Positions 13,488-25,929 are shown, counted from the first letter of the stretch. The stretch is DNA of 64,000 nt from Brugia malayi (GCF_000002995.4 NW_025062478.1:1674001-1738000), one strand, 5' to 3'. Notes: generated from the letters alone by a model not told the origin. Made by a program: numbers and translations.

Positions 13488-13598
13488 ATATTGTTATGGC
13501 ATTTGAAGGAAGTCATTAATGATCTATATGGGATGACTTTGTGATTTCTTCTTGATGAAGCAATGAAGATCGAGAAGGAAAAAAAAAACAAGAAAAAA

Positions 13599-13614
13599 TT
13601 CCGGAATTCCGGAA
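13599..13614. repeat. 16-bp perfect palindrome in the unc-62 3' flank
   Basis: TTCCGGAATTCCGGAA is its own reverse complement and consists of two tandem TTCCGGAA palindromes, about 110 nt after the unc-62 stop. TTC and GAA units recur, but not with the strict 5-nt phasing of a heat-shock element. Confidence 0.75.
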
Positions 13615-16600
13615 CGATCAATCATCCGTGTAACAGCTACAATTATTTGGAATATTTTCAACATGGAAATGAATATTTGCATACACGGATAATAATATCT
13701 GAATACACAGAAAATAATTACAAAGAAAAAAAAAAAAGAAGTATTGTGATATGTATGAAGGAAGAGGATACTGTAATTTCTATATTAATGATAGTAGATA
13801 TACGGATGGGTTATTCTCTTCTTTTTTTCTCTTTCTCTTTCTCTCTTCCTCTTTTTCATTTAATTTAAAGTTTAAAAATTAAAGAAATGCAAGTAATAGA
13901 AAATAAAATATATTAGGAAATGATGGTAATAATAGTTCAAAAATTTTTTTTTAACCAAAAAAAAAAAAGAAAGCATTTTAATTTTATTATTTATAAAATT
14001 CAATTCCGCAATTCTTTCAAGTCTTTAGCAAAAAAAAGAAAAGATAATAAAATCACTGTAAAACAAATTTATTACTTTTTTAAATGTTATTATTAATTTT
14101 TTTTTTTTTTTTCATAATTTGCTCAAATTGAATTTTTGAACTCAGTTCTGCTTGTGTCGGTGTTTTTTTTTTTTCTATTTTTCAAAAATCTTTTTTTTTT
14201 TCGTATTTTTTTTCTATTTATTACTCTTTTATATGTTTCAAAGCTGAATAATACAATATTAATTTATCACTAATTTATGTGCAAATTTGAATAAAAATAA
14301 AATTCATATTTTATTTCAAACTTAATTGTTTATTTTTGAAATTGTGAAATTAAATCAATTTTTTTTTCTCTTTTTCTTACTCATTGATATGTGTTAAAAT
14401 GTTAATCAAATAGCGCCAACTATTCAAAATTGTATAATATCAAAACAAAACAAAACAAAAAAAAATATATATATTAGTGATACTGTTATTGTTGTATTAA
14501 CTTAAATTATTTGAATGAAAGATTTTAAAAAATTAAAAGGAATATTCCTCATAAAGCTTTTTTCTCAAAAAAAAAAAAAAAAAAAAAAAGAAAATAGAAA
14601 AATAGATTAATTACGGGAATTGAAATTAATTGATAGAAATCTTTTCTTTTTTTCATTTTTTGTATTTAAAAATTTGCGCTTTCTTTTCAATAAATAATCA
14701 ATCTTTCATCATAATTTATATGTGAAATTAAATTTGAAATGAAATTATATGTTTTCATAACAAAATGGAACAGAGTAACAATTTGTGCTAAAATAACAAA
14801 CTTTAACCATTTGTCAGTTTAAATTTACTGCAAAAAGTATTTTTTGAATAAATATGTTTAAAAAGAGCTTATTTATCAATCAATCAATGAATCAGCCAAT
14901 CAAACAATCAATCGATCAAGCGATCAATCAATCATTTCAAATCATTTCCTGCAAGTTTGTTATTTTTTATTTTTTTTTTATTTTTTTTTCAACCAATTGC
15001 AATGAAAATGCATATGATAATAATGCTATATCAACTGGCAAAATAATAATTTGCATATAATTCGAAATATATAAACTCAATTATTCATAGGCCGGTGGAC
15101 AAATAAAGATCTTCCAGATATGTTTTCTTTTTTTTTTCTCGAACATTTATTTTTTTTTTTTTTTTGATGTACTGATAACTGATAAGTACAGTATGATATG
15201 AACTTGACATTTACTATTATAAGCTTTCATTAATTTCTTTTTTTAGAAGTGATTAATTAATAAATGGAAAGAAAATTTCTAAAAGATCAAATATTTTGTG
15301 GCAAAAAAAAAAAAAAAAATTGACAATTATTATCAGTAAAAATGTCAGCACAAATGATTATGATAAATAATTTATTTATTAGAAATTATAGAATTAATTA
15401 GTTAATTGATTGCATAAAAACTGTACTTATTATTTATGCTTTATTTATTTCGCCATTTTTTATCGTTATCATTTTATTACTATTATTGTTATTACTATTA
15501 TTATTATTATTATTATTGTAATTATTATCGTTGTTATTATTATTTGTCGGTACATACAGGGCTCTTGCTTTTTCTCTTCTCGTTTATTTCTTATTTTTTG
15601 TCTCTTTCTCACCCTGAGAAAATATTAGTTTTAAATAAATTGAAAAAGATAATAATAATTTATCAATTATCATATTTCTAATTAGAATGTAAAATGCTAA
15701 TCGATTATTCTGGAAAGAAGCATTTTAGAAAATGTTTTGACAAAAGTCAAAAAAAATGAAAAATGTAAAAAGATAGCTAAATTTAAATTATTTTAAGAAA
15801 TAGTACTTCATTTTCTAGTTTATTTCTTTTCTTGGCTCTTTTTTTTTATCCTCTTTTCTTTCTTTCTTTTTCCTCTCTTTCTCTTTAAATCAAATTTTAA
15901 AATTTAGAAATCAAAATGAAGCGAAATTTTGTTCTCTTCTTTTTTTTTTCCTTCTTATGACGCGGGCTCTGTTATCCATGACTGTTTATTTACTATTCTT
16001 TCGTACTCAAATATGCGTGTAATTTTGTTTGTTTATTTGTTTATTTATTTGTTTATTTGTTTTCTTTTTGTTTTTTAAGAAAGGAATTCTATTTCCGTTG
16101 CATTTCATTCATTTGGATAGGAAAAAGGAAAAAAGAAACAAAATAATAACAGAGAAAGTGAAAAAAAAAAAAAAAAAAAAGAAAATGAGGAAAAAACGAA
16201 ACAAAACTTTAATTCCTTCTTTTTTTTTTTTGTAATCTTTATTAATAGTTGGAATTTGAAGTTTTATCTTAAATTTTAGATTAGTTTTAAATAATAAATT
16301 CAGCTAGTTATATTATGATATTATTGTATTTCTTAAAATTTTTTAATTATTTATCCTAAACGGAGATATTATTTCATGATGAACTGAGAAAATTTAATTT
16401 ACATTTCAAAAACCAATTTCATTTTTGTTATACAGGTCTAAATTTAGTATTTGATAGATTGATTAATTAATTAATTAGGCTCTAAATTAATAGATTAGCT
16501 TGAGTTCAAATAATTTTAACGTTTCAAAAATTTGCAATATAATTGCTTATATAAGATAAACATTTGCATGATTTTTTATTAGATAATTTAATAAAAATAA

Positions 16601-16880
16601 ATCGAAAATTTAATTATAGAATTCAAATTGTTTCTATAAATAAGTTTGTATTAGAAAGATATAACGGAGAAAAAGTTTTTTTTTATTAAGATTTTGTTTA
16701 AACAAATTGCATTCATTGGAAGAAATGTAATTAATTTTTCAATTCATTGTGAAATTGGAATTAAAAATTAATTATTTTATTTAAATATATTAGTACAATT
16801 GATTGATATTAGGTTGTATTTATGATCATAGAAGCAGCATAATGTATTGTTAACTGTGAATGATTATAAATAATTTGATT

Positions 16881-16976
16881 TGATATGATGCGATATGATC
16901 TGATTTGATATGATATGATATGATATATGATATGATATGATATGATTTGATATGATATGATATGATATGATATGAT
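16881..16976. repeat. (TGATA)n satellite
   Basis: About 19 units of the pentamer TGATA/GATAT occur with a few TGATTTG and CGATA variants, spanning nearly 100 bp of intergenic DNA. Confidence 0.9.
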
Positions 16977-18569
16977 TACTGTTTCATTGCATTATACGTC
17001 TTTTTTTTCATTTCATTTTTTATTTTCTTCTTTTTTTTTTTTTGATGCTTTTATTCTTTTGTCTTTTGCGTCAAAATGTTGATAAAAATTCTATTTGCTA
17101 TAAATTTTGCATTACATTACAAACATTTTTTAATACAAAATTGTTTTTAAATAATATTTTTAAATTTTGTTTTAATTGTTTTTAATATAAAATTTAATTC
17201 ATTTATTTACTATTTAAAGCTTGCCACTTTTCCAAGATTAAAAAGTAACATTTAAGAAGCTAAAGCAAAAATAAACAAATTGAATTTAAAAAAAAAAGAA
17301 AAAGGAAAAATTTTAACTTTAAAACAAATGAAAAATAGAAATTTTTGATCAGTAAAAATATTGAATTAAAAACTAAAGCTAACAAATAAAATCTGCTGAA
17401 AACTCGAACTCAAAAAATAAAAAAAAAAAATTGGTTTAAATTGAAAGATGAAGAAATTATAAGGTAATATTTACTAAAGAAGATAAAAACAAAAGAAAAT
17501 TTTGAATCAGTGTTATTTGAAATTGTTTAATTCCAATAATAAATGATAATAGTAATACTAAAGTCAGTAATTAACAAATTTTATACAATGATAATACCTA
17601 ACATTTTAAGTTTTTTTTTTTTTCTACCTGAGGAAAGTTTCATTTTAACTTTTCATTTTTCTGACCAAAAATTTCAATTAGAATTTTTCTTTTTTTCAAT
17701 TAGAAAAAATTTGAATTAAAATTAGAATTTTTGGTTTATAATTTATTATGGTTATTCTTTTCATCTCGATGATTTGTTAATGAAAAAAATGTGTTTTTTC
17801 GATACATCTTTTTCATTTATTTTAATTGAATTAATTTCAGCTATTATTGCATAATAATATAATTTCAATCAGTTCATTTTTAATTTATCCATCACTAAAA
17901 AAAAAAAAAAAATCCAAAATGTTGTGAAAAATTTTTTTCAAACATTTTTTATATTTTATCCTAACTTTTTCGTATGTTTTGAAATTTCTGCAAAAATTAT
18001 TAATCATTAATGTTTATTTTTTTGTAAATTTTGTAACGAATTCAAAATAATACAAAACAGGAAATTGAAATTATCCACTTTTAGTTTTAATTCAAGTTCA
18101 AAAAAAAAAAAAATCAAATTGTATTACTTTTTTTTGAATAAACAATAATTATTACTATAATTTGTTCTACTTATTTTTTCCTTTACATTTACCTTTTTTT
18201 TTTTCTTTTATTCTTTTTTTCACTGAATTTATCATTTCATTTTATTCTAAAAAAAAAACTAATTAAATGATTAATCAAATTTACCAAAGAAGCGAAAGTA
18301 ATTAACGATAATGTCAATAATGGATAATATAACAATATTTATTCAATACTACTATTAATAATAATAATAAATAATATTGATAATAAATAATAATAATATA
18401 TTAACAACAAATAAATAATAATGGAAATAATAATGATTATAATAAATAATTGTAAATAATTGCGAATAATTGTAAATAATTGTTTCGCATACCGTTCAGC
18501 ATTATAAATTATTGGTATTCACATCATCGCGAGACTGTTTACTGCAACATATCTTTTTGAACCCAACTG

Positions 18570-18655
18570 ATCCGTTGTCAACCCATTCGTTGTCACCAAT
18601 CCGTTGTCACCCGTCCATTGTTATTCATCTGTTGTCATCCGTCACTCGTTCTCAT
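18570..18655. repeat. Degenerate CCGTTGTCA-type repeat
   Basis: Variants of (A/T)(T/C)CCGTTGTCA(C/A)CC recur about six times: CCGTTGTCAACCC, TCGTTGTCACC, CCGTTGTCACCC, CCATTGTTA, CTGTTGTCATCC and a final CACTCGTTCTCAT. Unit length is about 13-15 bp. A similar TCCGTTGTCAAC occurs near 39209. Confidence 0.6.
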
Positions 18656-19655
18656 GTCCTTGAAGTATTATGTCTGATGTAAAAATGGTAAATCAAACTT
18701 CAAATATCAAATTGAATTGGAACAATTGTTTGTGATGCATAATATTTTATTAGTTAATGCATTTTTAATATTTCATATCTGACTGATTCATTCTAAAACA
18801 GCAAATCCACTTTAAACAATGGTGGCAGTGATAATAGATAACTGATATTATTATCATTATCAGTTCCAGCCTTTATCATTGATGAGATCGCATTAACTTT
18901 TTTTTCCTTTAAATAAATTTTACACAGTGTACTAAAATATGTAATTCGTTGACATTTGAAACACATTTTTTAAAAAAAAATGGAAAAAATTTTAATTTTG
19001 CTTTCATTTTAATATTATCGAATTATTCCTAATTTCAAATTATTTAAGTAATCAATTCATCTTCTTGAAAATTATTTGAAGAGAAAGTATATGCTTTTAA
19101 AAAAAAAAAAAAACAATTTTTTCAAAAATTTTTGTTTTAATTTCAAATTTATCTTACTTTTTCAAAAAAAAAAAAAAAAATTTAATTTTCAGTTTTAAAA
19201 ATTTTTCAGTGCTAGAGCAAAATGTAAACGAATAAATAATTTCATACTGTTTGTGTAATGAGAAGATTTGAGTTAATAAATTGAACTAAATAAAAATAAA
19301 AAACTAACTAACCGTTTTGTCATCATTCGATTACTTAAAAATGATTATTTAAAAAACATTTAAAAAGTTGTTTATTATTATTATTGTTATTGCTATTATT
19401 ACTTCAATGAAGTAATAAAATACATATGTATTTAAATTAAAATTTATTTCAATTTTTCATTGCAATTTTTTATTCGACTGAGAATCGGTAAGAAATTATT
19501 TTCTGTTAGAGACACATTTGTTGTCATTTTTTTTGCAAATATTGGGCAATAGACTTTTTGGCTTGCAACGGATTTTTAGCGTTTTTATCTCTCTAAGCCA
19601 TAAACTTTGCATGAGCTAGAAATTTAATTTCTAATTTTAATATCACTGGAAGATA

Positions 19656-19799
19656 TGACAAATTTTAATGTAACTAATTTTAAAGTTTAATTGACAAATT
19701 TTAATGTAACTAATTTTAAAGTTTAATTGACAAATTTTAATGTAACGAATTTTAAAGTTTAATTGACAAATTTTAATGTAACTAATTTTAAAGTTTAAT
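19656..19799. repeat. Tandem repeat, 4 x 36 bp
   Basis: Units start with TGACAAATTTTAATGTAAC at 19656, 19692, 19728 and 19764, exactly 36 bp apart. They are almost identical (one G for T in the third). Because 36 is a multiple of 3, the minus strand shows a 12-residue repeating open frame, which I treat as fortuitous. Confidence 0.95.
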
Positions 19800-19804
19800 T
19801 TTGC

Positions 19805-19986
19805 TTTAAATATGCTAGCGAAGAACAAAAGCAACTAAGGATGAATCAGCATCGTAACACTGCAAAAATAATCAACGAAATGCAACAATCTGAATATGAT
19901 AGCTTGTTTAATATTATCAGTGAATGTTTGGATGTTTATTTTGTTGACAACAGAAATTCTTATCAATATCCATCATCATATCACTA
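19805..19986 (+). CDS. Orphan coding-like exon or small ORF
   Basis: An open frame of about 60 codons starts after an in-frame TAA and ends with TAA at 19984-19986. Its first Met codon is at 19841, which would give 48 residues. The composition is ordinary protein-like (EEQKQLRMNQHRN, then QQSEYDSLFN and SECLDVYF), unlike the Lys/Ile/Phe homopolymers of nearby spurious frames. I do not recognise it. It could be a small gene, the last exon of a gene whose upstream exons I cannot see, or a decayed gene fragment. A possible acceptor AG lies at about 19818. It sits directly after the 36-bp repeat and converges on the minus-strand gene to its right. Confidence 0.3.
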
Positions 19987-20420
19987 AGTGATAAATTAAA
20001 ATTATGATTTATTATTAATGAATAAGTAAATAAAAATTTCAAATGAAATCTACATCATAACAACATTTTCAAAAATAAAATATGGCCAACTGTTACAGTC
20101 TGACTCATTAGCATGCTATCATAGTTTGAGCATTTCAATTAATTAAATTCTTAATAATTTCATTTATACTAATTATTTGTATTACTCGAAGGTATTGTGA
20201 ATTAACTCTGAATTTCACTCTGACGTTTTATTTATTTATTTACTTCACTATTTGAATTTGAAAAAAACTCATTCAGCTAATTAATTAATTTTTTATAGAA
20301 AAAAATCAAATAAACCAAATTTATTGCAAGAAAAAAAAAGTGCTATAAATAGACACACATAAAAAAAGCAATAACTGAATGCATTTTTGTTTTTAAATTT
20401 AAGTTAATTTTGCTCTATTA

Positions 20421-23400
20421 CTATTTCGTTTCATCTTCTTCCATATCATCGCTTCCGGTTACTGATTTTTTCATACTTTTTGAATCTGATACTGATGATA
20501 CATCCGGTATATCACCCGTTTTGCTTTCACCACTACTACAATTCAATTTTATCAATAATTCAAGCAAACCACAATATATTCTATTCAACTTATCCATTTT
20601 ATATTTGTCACTTTTAATATTAAAATTTTAAATCAAAAAATCAGAAAAATTGTCACAAACCTTTTCATTTCTTCACCTTGTGATACTACTGCGTGTGCAT
20701 TGTTATGTTCCATCAAATCTTTCTATAATAACTTCGCATTTGCCTTATTAAAATGGCATAATTTCATTGAAAAGTAAAAATAACCAAAGTATTCTTACTG
20801 CTTTTTTCGAAATTACTTTTTAAACTTTTTTTTTTAAATTCAATTTTTATTAAAAAAAAAAATGCGATATTTTGTGTGTTACATCCGATAGTATTATCTA
20901 AAATTCTTTCATCTTACATAAGCATATTTTTAGTATATAACAACAAATTTAGTTCAAAAAAAAAAGAAAGAAAAAGAAAGCAGAATTGAAATATAAAACA
21001 AAAACAACAAATGAAACATAATGTTACTAATGTAAACAAAAAATTTTATAATAATATTTTGCCAATTTTATGTTAACGCTTAAAATTTTTTGTAAATAAA
21101 ACCTAATTTGCTTAAATAAACTATCAATATAAAATTTAAGTAATTTGAAATAGTAATTTAAAACAAAAAGCAAATATTCTCATTAATAATACATTGTTAT
21201 TAGTTTAAAAAATTATTCATTTATAATTTTTTTTTTTCTTTGAAATAACAACTAAAGAATAATCTGCTTTTTAAAATTTCAAACAAATATGGTGCAAAAC
21301 GGTAAACAAGAAAGTGAAATGAAACTAATATCATAAAATTTCAAGAACTGCTTGAAAATGCAATATTAAAATCTTTGTTATTACCTAATGATAAACTAAC
21401 TCTATTTGATCGACAAATTTGATTTGAAAGAATAAAAAAATAATTTTAGTTGTATGTCAACTAATTAAATGATAAGGAAAAATACTTAAAAAAGCAAAAA
21501 AACAAAAAACATACTTTTTCTCGGATTTGATTAATTAATTGACGCAACCTATCTTTTTCACATAAAGTGCTGTCACCTACAAATTTTTTTTTTTTTTTTT
21601 TCGATGATGACAGTGATAATATTAATTATAATAACGTTAATACTATTATTAGTAAAATTAATAGCATTAATAGTTAAAAATAATAGCAAGCACATAAATG
21701 ACATTTGTTCATCAAAAGAATATGGACATGATTAATAAAAAAGAGAAAAAAGTGAAATATAAAAACAAAGCAAAAACGTTTGTACAAGGAAGCAAAAAAT
21801 TAAATGTAAAAATTGTAAATAAAATGGAAATCATTTCAGTAAGCTTTCAATACTAGAAAAGTAAAAATTTGTTTCAAAAATTTTTAACAAAAAAAGGGAG
21901 AACAAGAATACGGCGATGCTTAAATGTCATGTAATTTATGGTAATATTAAACAAATTAATCATACAATAAAAATAATAAACTAATTTTATCAAATTAAAA
22001 TCAAATTTAAGCGTTGATTAATTTGAAATAAAATAATTCAAATAATATTAGCATTTCTAAAAAAAGAAAAACAATGAATCATAATGTTAATGGAAAAATC
22101 AAAAATTATTTGAATTATAAATTTTCGTTTTAGGAAAATGAAAAAAGATGATAATGTAGTTTATAACTTTGTAATTTTGTGAATTACTTTTATCAAATTC
22201 TGATTAATCTAAGCATAAAGCTTTATTGTTGGTTTGAATCAAAGAATTACCATATTCACTGCATGTAACAGATTGTGTTGATGTTGAACGACGTGCTGCA
22301 ATTAGCATTTTACGCTTACGCAGTGTACGTGAATGCACTGATAATTCTTCTGCCTTCTAAAATAGTATCATTATAATCATAATATAATATACTTATCGTA
22401 TTCGGTAATTTTTTCTTAAATTATTTTTACATTTTTGTTTTAAATAATACATCTATGTTTACAAGAAATAATTATAAACTACAGATTTACGATATGGATA
22501 ATACGGTAATGAATTTATACTCGCCGTACAATTATATACTACTAGTTTCTTCGCGTACAGTAGTATGTAAATTGTTACTGTAGAATACAGTAATGATTTT
22601 ATTTTTTCAAAACGCAATCAAGTAATATTTTCATTGGGTATAGTAGTACGTAAATTATTACTGTAAATTATAGTAATGAGTTTAAGCTATCATGCAAGTA
22701 CCTAATACTACGTACATTGGATATTGTGATAGTATGATTACAAATCATTGCTGTAATTACAGTACTTAGATACAGTAATACAAGACTATCTTGTGTTCAG
22801 TGGTATAATTGCAAATTATTACGGTAGATTACAATTTTATAGTACGAACTTTGAATTCGTATACAGAATATTTATAAAGAAATAAAAACAAATTACAAAT
22901 TCTAACATCTCGAATCATCCTTTCGTGTATATTATCAGGCTGTTTGCTTACATGCTTGATCGTAACAATTGGTGCGGCACCCTTTTTAATGTTACTGTAT
23001 TTATCACCTTGTAAAGTGATGCGACGATTCTCGCAGTCATAATAGCACGCAATTGATGTGGTTATAAGTAGAAGTATGATGAAAATTGTAAGTAATATCA
23101 AGACATATAGCCTAAAACTATGGACAATGAATATTTTAAATTTGTTTTAATAATGATCTAATTATTTTAAAATTTCATTTAACAATCGAATTGAATAAGA
23201 AAAACTAATATTTAATTAAACAGAAATATAGGGAAGTAAGCTAAAAATAAGTCAGTGTAACTTCAAATCGACTAACTTATCAAGTTTTTAATAGTGCTAT
23301 ATTAGATAGTAATGTTTCAAATTTTAATTTAAATTTCAAAATGGATTTAGCACTTTGCAAAACAATTAGAATTCATTTTGAATTTAAGCAAGAAATTTCA

Positions 23401-25851
23401 TTTTACTCAGTCAAATTTGACTTAAGGTATTGCTTTGAACACTGTTTTCTATTAATGATTACAAATAGCTGTCATAATTAAATACTAAGAAAAAGGAAAA
23501 CATCAAAATAATAAAAATAATAATTATAACTAACTCAAAATAACCAAAAATTAAATTATTTTTGTATTTTGTTGATACGATAGTAATATTTGTTAATGTC
23601 ATATTAGATTCTGTATCATTCCATATCGAATCATTATAATCCGAAATCCATGTGAATGGAATATAAGTTGTCGCACTTATTATATTTCTTTGCAAACGCT
23701 GACTAATATTTGATCGTTGTATTTCATGTTCACTTAATTTTGCATTCGTTTTAGTAACTTCTACCACTTCTCTGATATGTCGCATTTTTGGTTCAAAGAA
23801 ATTTTTTTCCCATTCTATAAATTTCAATTTAAAACAGAAGCTTTTACTTAATAATAAAAATGTTACCGAACTGTTATTCAAATTTTAGGAGAAAAAAAAA
23901 GGCAAATTACGTTCTTTTTTTTTGTTTTCACCTTTCGCTTTTTTTGTTCCGAAAATAAGGAAAGCAAAAAGGAAATGAATTTTAAATTTAAAACTGTTAA
24001 ATATGATTTGAATACAGTTTTTTTTTTTTTTTTTTTATTCCAAATTTTTTAAAGTATTTGAAAATAAATAATACTAATTTCATGCTTTCATTATTGTATG
24101 CATAAAACTGCATACATTTAAAATATATTATTAACTTGGAAATTTTTTTTAATTTTCATTAATAATTTAAATCATTTAAAGCAATAATTAACATAAATAT
24201 TTAAAATAGTAATTTTAACCTGATAAAAAATTTTGCATAAATAATGTATTATATTCATTATGATCACTTGTTATCCATAAACGAATACATTTAAAATGTT
24301 TTTGATCAATATTATCTAATCTATTCTTTAGCATATTCTCTTCTAATATACAATTAACTTCCATAATTAACTGATTTTTGTTTTCTTTTCGCACATTCCA
24401 CATTAATGGACAATAATTATGATCATGAAAAAAAAAAAAGTAGTAAGTAATAATTTTTTGAATAATTCATTTTGATTTTTTTTTTTTTTCTTTTTTTCTT
24501 ATATAAATGAAATGAGTGGATTATTTTTTTAATATCTAAATAAACGTTGGCGAATTAAATTCAATCTTCAAATAAAACTAAGACTTAACAATTGCTTTGA
24601 AAACAGTAGCTTTTATTACATATTCGATTAACTCTTTACTGTGAAGAAAAAATTATGAAAAAAGAAAAAAGTAAAACGAACAGTCGAACATTTTTTAGTC
24701 TAATCATTACAAATTTCAAACTAATCAACTGATATTTTAATAATTATTAAATTTTAACAAATAGTAACAAACAATTGATAACCTAATTAACCTGCTCAAA
24801 AAAAAAAAAAAAAAAAAAAAAAAACATTAGTGTTTTGACCTATTTATCACTGCATTAAAATATTCTATTTTTGTGTTTAATTTGAATTTTTTTTTCATGT
24901 AATACCAAATTTTACTTTTTTTTTTTTCAATGAGTAGAAATCAATTGTTAGAAATTCTATCTAACACCTGTTCCTGCTTTTCTAATAGAAATGAAAAAAA
25001 AAAACAAGAAACAGAGAATAATCATTTTGTTAGAACACAAAAACGTTCTATTAAAATTATATGTCAAACTGATAAATTTAAATGAGGTGTAAATGATAGA
25101 AATAAAAAATTGTCACCTATAAATGAAAAATATTATTGAACATTTTTTTTTTTTTCTTAGTAACTGTTTTAAAGAACTGTGAAAAGAAGAAAAAAATAAA
25201 ATCAAAAAAGCTTTTATATTTATGAAATACACAATTATTTTCATAAACCAAAAAAAAAAAAGAATCAAAATTTTTAAAAATGAAAAAAATAAAAATGCAA
25301 ATTTTACTACTTCAAATAAATTATGCCAGTCGATAAGAATGTATGGTTTATAAGTTGCAAATAGCATAAAAATTTCCATATGACAACGATTACTGTCATT
25401 ATGAATTATTAAATTTAGAAAAAGTTGATATTTTTGTGTGGACAATAATGCGACATGTAAACATTTTTGTAATGTATAATGCACCTAAATGAAATAATTA
25501 TAATTCATTTCAAATTAATTCACAAAATATAATTATTTGATTCAAACAAATAATTTCTGATATGGAATGAGAAAGTTTTAATTTGACAAGTACAAAATTA
25601 TTTACTGCTTATTTCAATAAAATTAATTTATTTATCCAACAATTATTGCAAATAGTACTATTTTCAGTTCCTAAATACATTCTAATTAAACAAATGAAAA
25701 TTGGAATTTTTAAAAATTTAAATTAGATAATTTAGCTAACCTTTATTTCATCATTAAATGATTCATGAAATGTAAGTTGAATAATATTATTGTTGAAGAA
25801 ATTGCTTGGATTTACAAGTATAATTAAAATACTTAATAATATAACATATTT
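20421..25851 (-). CDS. Unrecognised single-pass membrane protein with charged cytoplasmic tail
   Basis: Nine minus-strand exons join in phase: 25741-25851, 25311-25484, 24220-24424, 23535-23814, 22907-23111, 22251-22356, 21515-21576, 20661-20722 and 20421-20610 (TAG at 20421-20423), giving about 464 residues. The first supported exon begins with a hydrophobic, signal-like stretch (YVILLSILIILVNPS). Then come a lumenal region with scattered Cys (LQKC, SNRCHM, YCPLMW, VNCI, KCIRLW) and N-glycosylation sequons (NDS, NMT, NIT), a helix of about 26 hydrophobic residues from FELYVLILL, a Cys/Arg juxtamembrane segment, a basic RTLRKRK segment, a possible coiled coil (EKDRLRQLINQIREKK) and an acidic Ser-rich end (SDDMEEDETK). 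I do not recognise the family. The initiator is not fixed; an ATG at 25927-25929 could precede a 51-nt intron. The exon at 24424 lacks an AG acceptor. Confidence 0.65.
22500..22840. repeat. Degenerate palindromic GTA-rich repeats in an intron
   Basis: The intron between 22357 and 22906 carries at least four imperfect units of about 70-90 bp built on TAGTA(C/T)GTAAATT(A/G)TTACTGTA followed by a TACAGTAAT segment. Copies begin near 22560, 22642, 22733 and 22803. TTACTGTA and TACAGTAA are inverted complements, so each unit can fold. Confidence 0.55.
24796..24823. repeat. Poly-A run of about 27 nt
   Basis: One of the longest homopolymers in the window, lying in the intron between 24425 and 25310 of the minus-strand membrane-protein gene, where it reads as poly-T. 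Confidence 0.8.
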
Positions 25852-25929
25852 CTGAAATTTTTACCATTAAAAAAAATAAAAATTCAACAAAGAGAAAGAG
25901 ACCAATAAAAGCAAAGATAAGACTTTCAT

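Larger units (their letters stand above)
13488..19640. other. unc-62 3' flank and intergenic sequence
   Basis: The first 400-500 bp after the TAA probably hold the unc-62 3' UTR, with AATAAAAT-like signals near 13905. The rest has poly-A/T runs, an ATT/TTA tract (about 15476-15551), a TGATA satellite (16881-16976), an AAT tract (about 18340-18480) and a short repeat at 18570-18655. I see no exon with convincing splice sites on either strand. Confidence 0.6.

Noticed and set aside
13599..13614. Heat-shock element at the palindrome
   Set aside because: The TTC and GAA units do not follow the required 5-nt phasing, and the site is downstream of a gene, not upstream.
13391..13868. Minus and plus open frames over the unc-62 3' end
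   Set aside because: The minus frame is antisense to the last unc-62 exon. The plus frame (13563) starts after the stop, in the likely 3' UTR, and is Lys/Ser/Phe-rich.
20421..25851. OSTM1 as identity of the unknown membrane protein
   Set aside because: It shares a Cys-containing lumenal region, sequons and one membrane helix, but the Cys spacing does not fit and OSTM1 lacks the long charged, possibly coiled-coil cytoplasmic tail.
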